64,000 bases of DNA, from NCBI GenBank assembly GCA_033782935.1, contig JAWQEG010000132.1, positions 744,001 to 808,000 of the forward strand. The letters are read 5' to 3'. The notes under the pieces are model-generated. The model was not told the DNA's origin and ran no database searches. It saw only the letters and a list, made by a program, of their open reading frames with translations. This document shows positions 42,331 to 51,077 of the stretch, piece by piece. This DNA comes from Petrolisthes cinctipes (Eukaryota; Arthropoda; Malacostraca; Decapoda; Porcellanidae). The position numbers were made by a program, and so were the translations under genes. Positions within the stretch are counted from its first letter, which is position 1. Every line of letters starts with the position of its first letter.

Positions 42331-43300
42331 GTTATGAGGCTAAATTTGATATATAAACGGGTACAGAATATGAATGCATATATCGCCTTTGGCACCCAAA
42401 ATATCGATTTTTAGCATGTTTTGGGCCTATATTTTGAAAATATTCTAGCACTGAGTAGGCATGTACAGATCGCTTCTGAGACCTAAAAACATCGAATTTC
42501 CGGGTGTTTTGAGCCTGAATTTGAGATATAAACGTGTACAGAAGATGCATACACATATTGATTTTGGACACCTAAAATATCGATTTTTAGCATGTTTTGG
42601 GCTGTATTCTGAAAATACTATAACATGGAGTAGACATGTACAGATCACTTCTGGGACACAAAAATATCGAATTTTCGGGTGTTTTGAGCCTGAATTTGAG
42701 ATATAAACAGTTAAGAAGATGCATGCACATATCGACTTTTTGCACATAAAATATCGATTTTGAGGATGTTTTGGGTCTGTATCTTAAAAATATTGTAGCA
42801 CGGAGTAGGCATGTACAAATCGCTCCTGGGACCCAAAAATATCGAATTTTCGGGTGTTTTAAGCCTGAATTTGGGATATAAACGGGTACAGAAGATACAT
42901 AATCATATTGACTTTGGTCAAATAAAATATTGATTCATAGCATGTTTTGGGCCTGTATTTTAAAAATACTCTAACACAGATTAGGCATGTAAAGATCGCT
43001 TCTGGGACCCAAAAATATCGAATTTTCGGGTGTTTTGAGCTTTAATTTGAGATATAAACGGGTACAGAAGATTCATACACATATTGACTTTGGGCACCCA
43101 ATATATCGATTTTCAGCATGTTTTGGGCCTGTATTTTGAAAGTACTCTAACACGGAGTAGGCATGTACAGATCGCATCTGGAATCCAAAAATATCGAATT
43201 TTCGGGTGTTTTGAGCCTGAATTTGAGATATAAACGGGTACAAAAGATGCATGCACATATCGACTTTGGACACCTAAAATATCGATTTTTAGCATGTTTT

Positions 43301-43342
43301 AATTGCATTTCAACATATCAAAAGCATACTAAAGGAATTCCT
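43301..43342. repeat. Satellite-edge flank, repeated at 44109-44149
   Basis: Immediately after the last satellite base the sequence reads AATTGCATTTCAACATATC then AAAAGCATACTAAAGG, followed by a G-rich foldback element. Nearly the same flank (AATTGCATTCCAAAATATC, AAAAGCATACTA) lies at 44109-44149, again directly before a G-rich foldback. The flank and its foldback were therefore duplicated together, or the foldback targets this flank. Confidence 0.8.
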
Positions 43343-43594
43343 TTAAGGGGGTACGTGACTGTGGGGTACAGGAATAAGGGGACAGGCTTGGGTGGGGAGT
43401 GGGGGAGTGCGGGAATAGGGGGACAGGCTTGGGGAGGGGGGTTAGGGGGGTGCGGGAATATGGGACAGGCTTTCCACCCACCCAAGCCTGTCCCCTTATT
43501 CCCGCACTCCCCCAGTCCCCACCCAAGCCTGTCCCCTTATTCCTGTACCCCCCAGTCCCTCCCAAGCCTGTCCCCTACTCCCGCACCCCCTTAA
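43343..43594. mobile_element. G-rich TTAA foldback element, copy 1
   Basis: This is a palindromic element bounded by TTAA on both sides. The left arm starts TTAAGGGGGTACGTGACTG and is built of repeats of GGGG(A)CAGGCTTGGG. The right arm is C-rich and ends CTCCCGCACCCCCTTAA. The turn lies near 43465-43490 (GGCTTTCCACCCACCCAAGCC). It carries no transposase frame, so it would be non-autonomous. It is the copy closest to the satellite edge. TTAA termini recall piggyBac-type targets, but family assignment is inference. Confidence 0.85.
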
Positions 43595-43790
43595 GGACCC
43601 TGTGATCGTGTATGAGAATTGGAGGGTTCTGATTCCTCCTGACTATGCCACGAACCAAACAAGCTCCTTCCATATATGTGTGTGTGTGTGTGTGTGTGTG
43701 TTTGTGTGTGTGTGTTTTGTGGCAATGTTTGAAGGACACATTTACCTCCAATTTTCTTACTACATCATGGTTAACATAAATAACTGATGA
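43595..43790 (+). repeat. Dispersed repeat R1 with internal (TG)n, copy 1
   Basis: It begins GGACCCTGTGATCGTG directly after the TTAA of the foldback. It includes TGATTCCTCCTGACTATGCC, then CTCCTTCCATATATG and a (TG)n tract, and resumes with GTGGCAATGTTTGAAGGAC. An inverted, diverged copy lies at 44641-44822. The (TG)n occupies the same place in both, so the microsatellite travels within the element. I recognise no coding potential. Confidence 0.8.
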
Positions 43791-43805
43791 AGAAGACAAG
43801 GGAGT

Positions 43806-43806
43806 A

Positions 43807-43853
<47 letters not shown>

Positions 43854-43858
43854 TAATA
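43806..43858. repeat. (AAT)n microsatellite
   Basis: About 50 bp of AAT triplets with one late interruption (AAAAATAAT). The remaining bases to 43940 are AT-rich and hold nothing I recognise. Confidence 0.97.
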
Positions 43859-43936
43859 AAGTTGTATCACCAGTATAAGAAGTGAGTTTTATTTTCATGA
43901 CAAATCAACATATTTCTGATTATTTTTTCTCTGTTA

Positions 43937-43940
<4 letters not shown>

Positions 43941-44023
<83 letters not shown>
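43941..44023. repeat. (AG)n microsatellite, about 83 bp
   Basis: Uninterrupted AG dinucleotides that end in an A-run. The segment 44024-44108 is T-rich and shows no gene. Confidence 0.98.
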
Positions 44024-44027
<4 letters not shown>

Positions 44028-44149
44028 AAAATAAAATACTATCCTTTTTTTTCGTTAGAGAGAGACCACAATTTTTTTTTTTTTTTCCTGACATACTCTG
44101 AGTGAATTAATTGCATTCCAAAATATCAAAAGCATACTACAGTAATCCC

Positions 44150-44350
44150 TTAAGGGGGTGCGGGAATAGGGGGACAGGCTGGGGGGGGGGGGTCGGGGTT
44201 TTTTGGGGGGGCGCGGATGTAGGGGGACAGGCTTGAGGGGGGGTAAGGGGGGTACGGGAATATGAGACTACCCACCTCAAGCTTGTCCCCCTATTCCCGC
44301 ACCCCCCCAGTCCCCCCCCAAGCCTGTCCCCTATTCGCGCACCCCCTTAA
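44150..44350. mobile_element. G-rich TTAA foldback element, copy 2
   Basis: A 201-bp palindrome from TTAAGGGGGTGCGGGAATAG to ATTCGCGCACCCCCTTAA. The turn is near 44263-44285 (GAGACTACCCACCTCAAGC). Its left flank repeats the satellite-edge flank at 43301. Internal sub-units GGGTGCGG(G)AATA and GGGGACAGGCTTG are spaced by variable G-runs. Confidence 0.87.
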
Positions 44351-44417
44351 TAAAAAATATATGCAACTCTCTCCAGGCTAATTAATTAATCTTACCCATT
44401 TCCTGTGCAAGAGTTAA

Positions 44418-44640
44418 TTAAGGGGGTGCGGGAGTAGGGGACTGGCTTGGGGGGGGTTTGGGGAGTGCTGAAATAGGGGGACAGGCTTGAGGTGGGAAGA
44501 AAGCTTGTCCCCTATTTCCGCACCCCCAAAGCCTGTCCCCTTACTCCCGCACCCCCCCCCAAAAAAAAAAAAACTGTACCCTACTCCCGCACCACCCTAA
44601 GCCCCCCTAAGCCCGTCCCCCTATTCCCGCACCCCCTTAA
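44418..44640. mobile_element. G-rich TTAA foldback element, copy 3
   Basis: A 223-bp palindrome with TTAA at 44418-44421 and 44637-44640. The left arm reads TTAAGGGGGTGCGGGAGTAG and the right arm ends ATTCCCGCACCCCCTTAA. The turn is near 44490-44512. The right TTAA abuts inverted R1 copy 2 (GGAACCCTGTG), as the right TTAA of copy 1 abuts R1 copy 1. Confidence 0.87.
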
Positions 44641-44703
44641 GGAACCCTGTGTGTGATGTAGTCAGAAAATTGGAAGTAAATGAGTCCTTCAAATATTGCC
44701 ACG

Positions 44704-44740
<37 letters not shown>

Positions 44741-44822
44741 TATGGAAGGAGGTTGTTTGTTTGGTGGCATAGTCAGGAGGAATCAAAAGTCTTCAATTTC
44801 CATACACGATCACAGGGTCCTT
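44641..44822 (-). repeat. Dispersed repeat R1, copy 2, inverted
   Basis: Its reverse complement reads GGACCCTGTGATCGTGTATG, then GATTCCTCCTGACTATGCC, CTCCTTCCATATAG, a (GT)n tract (the AC run at 44706-44738) and TTCGTGGCAATATTTGAAGG. With copy 1 it forms a large inverted pair enclosing about 0.85 kb with two G-rich foldbacks and the AG and AAT tracts. Confidence 0.82.
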
Positions 44823-45164
44823 AAACGCACCCCCTCCCCCCCTGTCTGTCTACAAGTTATGCCCCCCTCCATCTCCCCTGTCTACAAGTTATGCCCCCCT
44901 CCATCCCCCTGTCTGTCTACAAGTTATGCCCCCCTCCATCCCCCCAGTCTGTCTACAAGTTTTGCCCCCCCTCCATCACCCCTGTCTGTCTACAAGTTAT
45001 GCCCCCCTCCATCCCCCCTGTCTGTCTACAAGTTATGCCCCCCTCCATCCCCCCTGTCTACAAGTTATGCCCCCCTCCATCCCCCCTGTCTACAAGTTAT
45101 GCCCCCCACCCCTGTTTACAAGTTATGCCCCCCCCTGTCTACAAGTTATGCCCCCTTTTTTAAA
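44823..45164 (+). repeat. Minisatellite CTGTCTACAAGTTATGCCCC
   Basis: About nine tandem copies of a unit with CTGTCTACAAGTTATGCCCC followed by CCTCCATCCCCC. Full units are 36 to 40 bp, the last ones shorter. It starts at TTAAACGCACCCCCTCC, which resembles a degenerate end of the C-rich foldback arm, so it may have grown from one. Frames through it (to 181 codons) are repeat artefacts. Confidence 0.92.
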
Positions 45165-45349
45165 TTATGTGTCGAGGCATCTCGAACGAAATAAGACATG
45201 ATTACTGAACCCATCCTTATTACTGTATTTCGTTTCTATAATTTCCTGACTTTCTTACATTATTTTTCTTCTTATGTTTCGTTCTCCTCTTTCTCAAAAC
45301 AAGAATATAATTATTTATATTGATGTGCGTGCATGTTTATTATAAAGAT

Positions 45350-45382
<33 letters not shown>

Positions 45383-45404
45383 CTTACCTATTTGTATCTT
45401 TACA
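45165..45404. other. No gene recognised
   Basis: AT-rich sequence with no convincing open frame or repeat copy until the (TG)n tract at 45351-45382. Confidence 0.6.
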
Positions 45405-45525
45405 GGATTGAGTCAAGCTCCTAATGTCCCGTATATTAAAATCCTATTATCATATTTTTCTTTGAAGTTATGCATGGTTTGACACACACCACTTCTTATA
45501 GATGGTAATTTGTTCCATGTGTGTG
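45405..45525 (-). pseudogene. LINE ORF2 C-terminal fragment
   Basis: On the minus strand a short frame reads WNKLPSIRSGVCQ then MHNFKEKYDNRILIYG. This matches the W-N-x-L-P ... V ... F-K ... L-D pattern typical of the C-terminal end of Jockey/CR1-type non-LTR retrotransposon ORF2 proteins, which follows the reverse transcriptase. Upstream of WNKLP the frame runs into a (TG)n tract at 45523-45547 read as repeated HT, so the coding sequence is interrupted. Nothing 5' of that resembles a polymerase. It is a decayed fragment with no function expected. Family assignment rests on motif recall. Confidence 0.6.
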
Positions 45526-45664
45526 TCTGTGTGTGTGTGTGTGTGTTGTAAAAGGCAGCAGGCATACTAAGAAAAAACACCTCACCCTCTCTCTCTGTCT
45601 TTGGAATAACATCATGTAATATCCGTAGACTTATTTCATCTTTTTCACCACGTTCCATCCACAC

Positions 45665-46014
45665 ACCACATCCAAAAATGTGAGTTTTGAGAATAGGTCA
45701 AAAATGTTGTAGAATCCCACATTTGACCTATGGGTATGTAAGAATAGGTCATATAGGTGGGGGTTGCCAGAAGGGGTTTCTAAATTTTCTCCGTTTTCCT
45801 CTTATGGCCACTTTTTTTGAAAAAAATTTTGAACCGAAATTTGATCATGAAGATCTAAATGGATTTGGATGATATTTGGAATGGAAATGCAGTTGGTAAA
45901 TTGGGCGAGACGATTTTTTCATTTTGTCTCTATGACCCTCTGTTCAAAAGTTATGTCAATTTTCGTGTCTCAAAAAACGGACCAAATTAAACAAAAATAA
46001 TGTTCAATTATTAA
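45665..46014. other. Unassigned sequence, no gene recognised
   Basis: It contains two related phrases, AGAATAGGTCAAAAATG and AGAATAGGTCATATAGG, about 50 bp apart. A 61-codon frame starts at 45687 with no recognisable motif. It may be part of a dispersed repeat, but I see no second copy in the window. Confidence 0.5.
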
Positions 46015-46113
46015 TTAAGGGGGTGCAGGAATAGGGGGACAGCATTGGGGGGTTTAGGTGGGTGCGGGGAGTTTTGAGGGGTGCGGGAGTAGAGGGACAG
46101 GCTTGGGGGGCTT
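46015..46113. mobile_element. G-rich TTAA element, single-arm fragment
   Basis: It begins TTAAGGGGGTGCAGGAATAG and repeats the internal unit twice more (GGGTGCGGGGAG, GGGTGCGGGAGTAGAGGG), then stops at GGCTTGGGGGGCTTATTT with no C-rich return arm. It is a truncated copy, useful for showing that the arm is a small tandem repeat. Confidence 0.8.
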
Positions 46114-46154
46114 ATTTTAGGTGCCCACAACAAACAACAAAATTAATGTCACTC

Positions 46155-46157
<3 letters not shown>

Positions 46158-46204
<47 letters not shown>

Positions 46205-46229
46205 TCTCATGACTGTGTGTGTGTGTGTG
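46158..46229. repeat. (TG)n tracts with a conserved interruption
   Basis: A (TG)n run to about 46200, the spacer ATATTCTCATGAC, then a second short (TG)n. The reverse complement of the spacer, GTCATGAGAATAT, occurs between AC tracts near 63887, so this is a dispersed element carrying its microsatellite. Confidence 0.85.
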
Positions 46230-46341
46230 GGACCATCGTATCAGTAGACTACCACACCATCGTATACACCACCACAGATGATGTTCTTGCATAATACATA
46301 CGACCTTCATTAGCCGTGTAAATGAATAATGGCTGAAGTAT

Positions 46342-46568
46342 TTAAGGTGGTGCGGAAATAGGGGGACAAGCTGGGGGGGGTTTAGGGGGGGTGCGGGAGT
46401 AGGGGACAGGCTTGGGGGGTGCAGGAGTATGGGGACAGGATTGGGGGGCGGGGGTTAGGGGGTTGCGGGAATAGGGGATAAGCTTTCTACCCACCCGAAG
46501 CCTGTCCCCCTATTCCCGCACCCCCCGCACCCCCCCAAAGCCTGTTCCCTACTTCCGCACCCCCTTAA
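46342..46568. mobile_element. G-rich TTAA foldback element, copy 4
   Basis: A 227-bp palindrome from TTAAGGTGGTGCGGAAATAG to ACTTCCGCACCCCCTTAA. The left arm has four internal units and the right arm two, so the arms are unequal. The turn lies near 46478-46500 (AGCTTTCTACCCACCCGAAGC). Confidence 0.86.
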
Positions 46569-46740
46569 TAGAGTTTGTGAATATGGATACTCAGCTTTTG
46601 GAAAATAATGAAGGCTTACAAGTGTGGTTGGTTGGTTGGTTGGTTGGGAAGCTAACAAACCAATACCACTGTGGAATCAACCCATAAAGTTAGGAGTCGA
46701 TTCCACAGTGGTATTGGTTTGTTAGTTTCCCAACCACCCA
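46569..46740. mobile_element. Element T1, two copies head to head
   Basis: 46569-46683 is a T1 half in the orientation opposite to 55133-55240. It contains ATACTCAGCTTTTGGAAAAT, AATGAAGGCTTACAAG, a (GGTT)n expansion and GTGGAATCAACCC at its end. After the 11-bp spacer ATAAAGTTAGG a second copy faces it: AGTCGATTCCACAGTGG, TATTGGTTTGTTAG, TTCCCAACCACCC. The pair forms a 37-bp-arm hairpin (46646-46682 with 46695-46731). The second copy runs straight into the ACCC minisatellite. Confidence 0.83.
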
Positions 46741-48079
46741 CCCACCCACGTCTCCATTGCACCCACGAACCCACGTCTCTTTCCCACCCACCCACCCACT
46801 CACCCATGTCTCTTTCCCACCCACCCACCCACCCACGTTTTTATTCCACCCACCCACCCACGTCTCTTTCTCACCCACCCACCCACCCACGTCTCCTTCA
46901 CACCAACCCACCCACCCACGTCTCCTTCCCACCCACCCACCCACCCACGTCTCCTTTCCACCCACCCACCCACGTCTCCTTCACACCCACCCACCCACCC
47001 AACCCACGTCTCCTTCACACCACCCCACCCACACACGTCTCCTTCACACCCACCCACCCACCCACGTCTCCTTCCCACCCACCCACCCACGTTTCCTTCA
47101 CACCCATCCACCCACGTCTCCTTCACACCCACCCATCCACCCACGTCTCTTTCCCACCCACTCACCCACCCACGTTTTTATAAAACCCACCCACCCACGT
47201 CTCTTTCCCACCCACCCACCCACGTCTCTTTCCCACCCACCCACCCACCCACGTTTTTATTCCACCTACCCACCCACGTCTCTTTCCCACCCACCCACCC
47301 ACCCACGTCTCCTTCACACTCACCCACCCACCCACGTCTCATTCACACCCACCCACCCACGTCTCCTTCACACCCACACACCCACGTCTCCTTCACACCC
47401 ACCCACCCACCCACGTCTCCTTCAAACTCACACACCCACCCACGTCTCCTTCACACCCACCCACCCACGTCTCTTTTTCACCCACCCACCCACCCACGTC
47501 TCCTTCACACCCATCCACCCACCCACCCACCCACGTCTCCTTCACACTCACCCACCCACGTCTCTTTCTCACCCACCCACCCACCCACGTCTCCTTCACA
47601 CTCACCCACCCACGTCTCTTTCTCACCCACCCACCCACCCACGTCTCCTTCACACTCACCCACCCACGTCTCTTTCTCACCCACCCACCCACCCACGTCT
47701 CCTTCACACTCACCCACCCACCCACGTCTCCTTCACACTCACCCACCCACGTCTCTTTCTCACCCACCCACCCACCCACGTCTCCTTCACACTCACCCAC
47801 CCACGTCTCTTTCTCACCCACCCACCCACCCACGTCTCCTTCACACTCACCCACCCACGTCTCTTTCTCACCCACCCACCCACCCACGTCTCCTTCACAC
47901 TCACCCACCCACGTCTCTTTCTCACCCACCCACCCACCCACGTCTCCTTCACACTCACCCACCCACGTCTCTTTCTCACCCACCCACCCACCCACGTCTC
48001 CTTCACACTCACCCACCCACCCACGTCTCCTTCACACTCACCCACCCACGTCTCTTTCTCACCCACCCACGTCTCCTTT
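46731..48079 (+). repeat. ACCC/ACGTCTCCTTC minisatellite, 1.35 kb
   Basis: An array of (CCCA)n blocks separated by CGTCTCCTTCACA or CGTCTCTTTCTCA. From 47531 to 48040 it settles into a regular 54-bp unit (one CTCCTTCACACTCACC block plus one CTCTTTCTCACC block); earlier units are irregular. 54 is a multiple of three, so frames stay open on both strands, up to 471 codons on the plus strand. These encode only monotonous PTH or GWV repeats. It begins inside the second T1 copy and may have expanded from its CCAACCAACC segment. Confidence 0.95.
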
Positions 48080-48152
48080 AGAAAGGTTGAAATTCGCACT
48101 GCCAAAACTATTTCATACATTTCTACTTGTTGTTTATCAGCAATTACGACGT

Positions 48153-48394
48153 TTAAGGGGGTGCGGGAGTAGGCGACAGGCTTGAGGGGGGTTTTGGGGG
48201 GTGCGGGAATAGGGGGACAGGCTTGGGGGGGGTAGAAAGCCTGTCCCCTATTCCCGCATCCCCCTAACCCCCCTCCCCCAAGCCTGTCCCCCTACTCCCG
48301 CAACCCCTAAACCCCCTCAACCCTGTCCCCTACTCCCGCACCCCCCCAAACCCCCCCCCCCAAAGCCTGTCCCCCTATTCCCAGACCCCCTTAA
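48153..48394. mobile_element. G-rich TTAA foldback element, copy 5
   Basis: A 242-bp palindrome, left TTAAGGGGGTGCGGGAGTAG and right CTATTCCCAGACCCCCTTAA. The turn is near 48231-48250 (GGTAGAAAGCCTGTCC). The right arm contains three internal units and the left two. It lies 28 bp from the inverted duplicate that begins at 48423. Confidence 0.87.
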
Positions 48395-48422
48395 CATAAA
48401 GAAACTTCAAATTTATCACCGT

Positions 48423-49013
48423 GATGGTTTGGGTTATCCTATTTCATAAAGAGTATTTACAGTAAGTCAGCTGTTACATTTCTCATTCCTTTCCTTTCTT
48501 CTACCACCCTTCCCATTCTTTCTTCAACCCTTCCCATTCTTTCTTCAACCCTTCCCATTCTCTTTCCAACCCTTCCCATTCTTCTTTAACCCTTCCCATT
48601 CTCTTTCCAACCCTTCCCATTCTTTCTCCAACCCTTCCCATTCTTTCTCCAATCCTTCCCATTCTTCCTTCAACCCTTCCCATCCTCTTTCCAATCCTTC
48701 CCATTTTCTCAGCCAAGGAGAATAGGAAAAAGATGTACCTAATTAAAATTTCGAAAATTTGACGTCCACTTGTCATCCAAATTATAATGAAACGAGACAT
48801 TGACGAGTGTGTAATCTATGATATTTGGGTTTGCTCTTGTACTATAAGGTTATACAAACCATATAACACGTGTAAAACTCGTAATGAGCTAATATTAACA
48901 CTAAAATAATGTCATTTGGTTATAGCCAATCAGCGATAATCTTGAGTATTGATTTTTTGAGGTGGGTCAATTAGAGAGAGTTACAATAAGCACTTAATTT
49001 GAACTGTTATTAT
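48423..49013. repeat. Inverted duplicate block A (partner 62695-63383)
   Basis: The reverse complement of this block matches 62695-63383. Shared phrases (on the strand of block B) include ACACGTGTTATATGGTTTGT, GATGACAAGTGGACGTCAAA, CCTATTCTCCTTGGCTG and AGATTATCGCTGATTGGCT, in the same order. Block A keeps the uninterrupted TTAA where block B carries a G-rich foldback. The minisatellite inside both blocks differs in length. No coding frame is conserved between the blocks, so this is a dispersed repeat copy, not a gene pair. Confidence 0.88.
48486..48712. repeat. 20-bp minisatellite CCCTTCCCATTCTTTCTTCAA
   Basis: Roughly eleven 17- to 21-bp units with core CCCTTCCCATTCT. The same minisatellite in reverse complement occupies the matching place in the partner block (63205-63335), there with fewer units. 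Length therefore changed after duplication. Confidence 0.92.
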
Positions 49014-49200
49014 GTCCCGTTTTAGTATGTGGCTCCAAACTATTCCAAGCAACAGGACACCATTGTTCATCTGGTCCTGTTTTCTGGCATAGCTAGGAGG
49101 AATCATGGCACTCCAATGTAACAAAAGTGAATTACGTCCTTTAATGTGAAGTAAAATTAACACCGAGAGACACATACGAATACGACTGTGGAATTGAACC
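49014..49200 (-). repeat. Dispersed repeat R1-like, copy 3
   Basis: The reverse complement contains TTTTGTTACATTGGAGTGCC, ATGATTCCTCCTAGCTATGC, AAACAGGACCAGATGAACA and TCCTGTTGCTTGGAATAG, matching 52950-53110 closely and the R1 copies near 43.6 and 44.7 kb loosely. Its outer edge (GACTGTGGAATTGAACC) resembles the T1 terminus GGGTCGATTCCACAG. Confidence 0.72.
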
Positions 49201-49990
49201 TTAATCTTGGTGTGGGGTAGTCACCTAATAGTTCATTTATTGCAGTTCTTCCTGAATAATGACCACTCTTTCCAAATAGCCTGTGTAAGAATTCCTGTGG
49301 CCAACTGTACACTCCCAATCCAAAATATGTATCCAGGCTTGCTTCAAATAGCTTGATCGAGTATTAAGCGAACTCGAGTAAATATGAAACAGAATAAGCG
49401 TGTTATTGGTTCACTATTATGTTAAATGATTTGAAACTTCAGCAAGACCTAGATACAAATTTTGGATTGCGAGTGTACATTTGAGTGTTTGTTATTTGAC
49501 CAATTGAGTAATAGATTGGTAGTGTCAGTACTCGGTAATCAAATGTAAACTTTTCTGTTATGTAATGATAGATATGTTGTTCAAATGTAAACGTTTATGA
49601 AATTCATCATGTAAATATAGCTGTCTGCCTTTGTAATATATATATAATTAATGGTTTATGATTTTCGAGTGTTAATGAAGTGTCTGTGTCAGTGGTTTAT
49701 TTGATCATATGACTACTTACAGAAACAAGTTTGTAGCCGAGTAAGAATACAGTTTGGACGCCTACCTACCAGAGTGTCAACGTTCCCAGTAGACACACAC
49801 AACTAGTTGGGCCGACTCACTCTGTCACTCACTCACTTGGGACCGTCAGTCCGTCACTACTGTACCGTCACTTGGGCTTCTACAGTTTCAAGCGACCATT
49901 ACCACCGTCAGGAGGGATACACACCCAGCCTGCTGTTTCAACCCACCTGCACGTAACGTTAAAATAGTTTCACACACATACACATGCTTA
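49201..49990. other. Low-copy sequence, no gene recognised
   Basis: Apart from the palindrome at 49306-49479 I see no repeat copy or credible frame. 49740-49960 is relatively GC-rich with repeated GTCACTC/CCGTCA motifs before the AC tract. Its nature is unknown. Confidence 0.5.
49306..49479. mobile_element. TGTACACTCG-ended palindrome, copy 1
   Basis: The left end TGTACACTCCCAATCCAAAA pairs with the reverse complement of the right end, TGTACACTCGCAATCCAAAA, and pairing continues into TATGTATCCAGG / TTTGTATCTAGG. Total length is 174 bp, almost the same as the 171-bp copy at 57742-57912, which shares the terminal decamer. It would be a non-autonomous inverted-repeat element. Confidence 0.7.
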
Positions 49991-49997
49991 TCTTCAA

Positions 49998-50048
<51 letters not shown>

Positions 50049-50085
50049 TACCTTCAAATTAAACACACACACACATTACCTTCAA

Positions 50086-50126
<41 letters not shown>

Positions 50127-50456
50127 TACCTTCAAATTAAACACACACACACATTACCTTCAAATTACACACACACACACATTTTCAAATTACACACACA
50201 CACATTACCTTCAAATTAAACACACACACATTACTTTCAAATTAAACACACACACATTATCTTCAAATTAAACACACACACATTATCTTCAAATTACACA
50301 CACACATTATCTTCAAATTACACACACACATTATCTTCAAATTAAACACACACATTATCTTCAAATTAAACACACACACATTATCTTCAAATTAAACACA
50401 CACACATTATCTTCAAATTAAACACACACACACATTTTCAAATTACACACACACAC
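49990..50456 (+). repeat. (AC)n / ATTACCTTCAAATTA minisatellite
   Basis: Blocks of (AC)4-20 alternate with the spacer ATTACCTTCAAATTA or ATTATCTTCAAATTA. Around sixteen units become shorter toward the right. The flanking AT-rich segment to 50680 holds no gene. Confidence 0.95.
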
Positions 50457-50680
50457 GTAGCTATATTTATTAGTGGTTTCATTGTATATATTTTATCCCT
50501 TACATATTACTATAGACATTTTGATGTAATAATGTTCGTTGTGTCACATGTAACATGGATTTAATTCTTTGAGTAGGCTGTGTTAGTTTTGTAGTCTGTG
50601 AAGTGTTATAAAGGTTAATTCTAAATATGGATAGGATTGATTACCTTGGTGGATTGTAAGAGAGAATTGGCTAAAACGAA

Positions 50681-50951
50681 ATAAGGGGGTGCGGGAGTAG
50701 GGGACAGGCTTGTGGGGGGGGGGAGGTGCGGGAGTAGGGGACAGGCTTGTGGGGGGGGGGAGTTTAGGGGGGTGCGGGAGTAGGACACAGGCTTGGGGGG
50801 TTTTGGGGGGTGCGGGAGTAGGGGAAAAGGCTTGAGGGGAGGTTAGAGGGGTGCGGGAATAGGGGACAGGCTTTCTACCCACCCCAAGCCTGTCCCCCTA
50901 TTTCCGCACCCCCCCCCTCCAAGCCTGTCCCCTACTCCCTCAACCCCTTAA
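50681..50951. mobile_element. G-rich foldback element, copy 6
   Basis: A 271-bp palindrome. The left terminus is ATAAGGGGGTGCGGGAGTAG (first base differs from TTAA) and the right terminus is CCCTCAACCCCTTAA. The left arm holds five tandem units; the right arm holds two. The turn is near 50868-50890 (GGCTTTCTACCCACCCCAAGCC). Confidence 0.86.
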
Positions 50952-51077
50952 TTCTTAATTAACCGGCTCCGGATATTGCTAGAGGCGGAGTTAGGGTAGT
51001 GATTTCCAAACCTTGATGGCTAATATTGACAAAATTGTATCCAGACAAAAGGAAACTGAACGACCGTGTGAAGCAGA

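Larger units (their letters stand above)
1..43300. repeat. 176-bp satellite array, about 246 monomers
   Basis: A head-to-tail tandem array fills the first two thirds of the window. The period is 176 bp, seen by stepping from one CATGTACAGATCGCTTCTGG to the next. Recognisable blocks in each monomer are CCCAAAAATATCGAATTTTC, TTTGAGCCTGAATTTGAGAT, AAACGGGTACAGAAGATGCA, AAAATATCGATTTTTAGCAT and TACTCTAACACGGAGTAGGC. Neighbouring monomers differ by many substitutions and occasional short indels. The array is open on the left and stops mid-monomer at 43300 after AGCATGTTTT. Because 176 is not a multiple of three, open frames of 60 to 200 codons recur on both strands with the monomer period; they shift frame between monomers and are not genes. 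An array of this size suggests centromeric or pericentromeric satellite, but nothing in the sequence proves centromere function. Confidence 0.98.
24691..43300. repeat. Satellite array without the 7.4-kb HOR, locally shuffled
   Basis: The 176-bp phase continues but the 7404-bp order is lost. Short multi-monomer cassettes recur at uneven distances. A cassette with TTTTAGCCTGTTTTGGGCCT starts near 26475, 27707, 29819, 31225, 32809, 34395 and 35451, which is 7, 12, 8, 9, 9 and 6 monomers apart. A TTATAGATTTTTAGCATG cassette occurs near 31743, 33327 and 35969. Many half-monomers read AACCGGTACAGAAAATGC or TTGGACAAAAAAATATCGAA, variants that are rare or absent in the first 24.7 kb. Toward the right end monomers become less regular and include an 80-bp deletion near 40080. 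Confidence 0.93.

Noticed and set aside
1..43300. Hundreds of open frames of 60-201 codons on both strands
   Set aside because: They recur with the satellite period, shift frame between monomers, overlap one another on several frames, and show no protein motif.
1..43300. CENP-B box in the satellite
   Set aside because: The AAACGGGT segment resembles only the end of the vertebrate consensus; the TTCG...TGGAA core is absent.
1..43300. CRISPR array
   Set aside because: Repeats are contiguous 176-bp monomers with no unique spacers, in eukaryotic DNA.
45687..45872. 61-codon plus-strand frame
   Set aside because: No motif, AT-rich, no start context or neighbour to support it.
46757..48172. 471-codon plus-strand frame and 207-codon minus-strand frame
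   Set aside because: They are translations of the ACCC minisatellite, open on both strands because the unit is 54 bp; no domain, no independent support.
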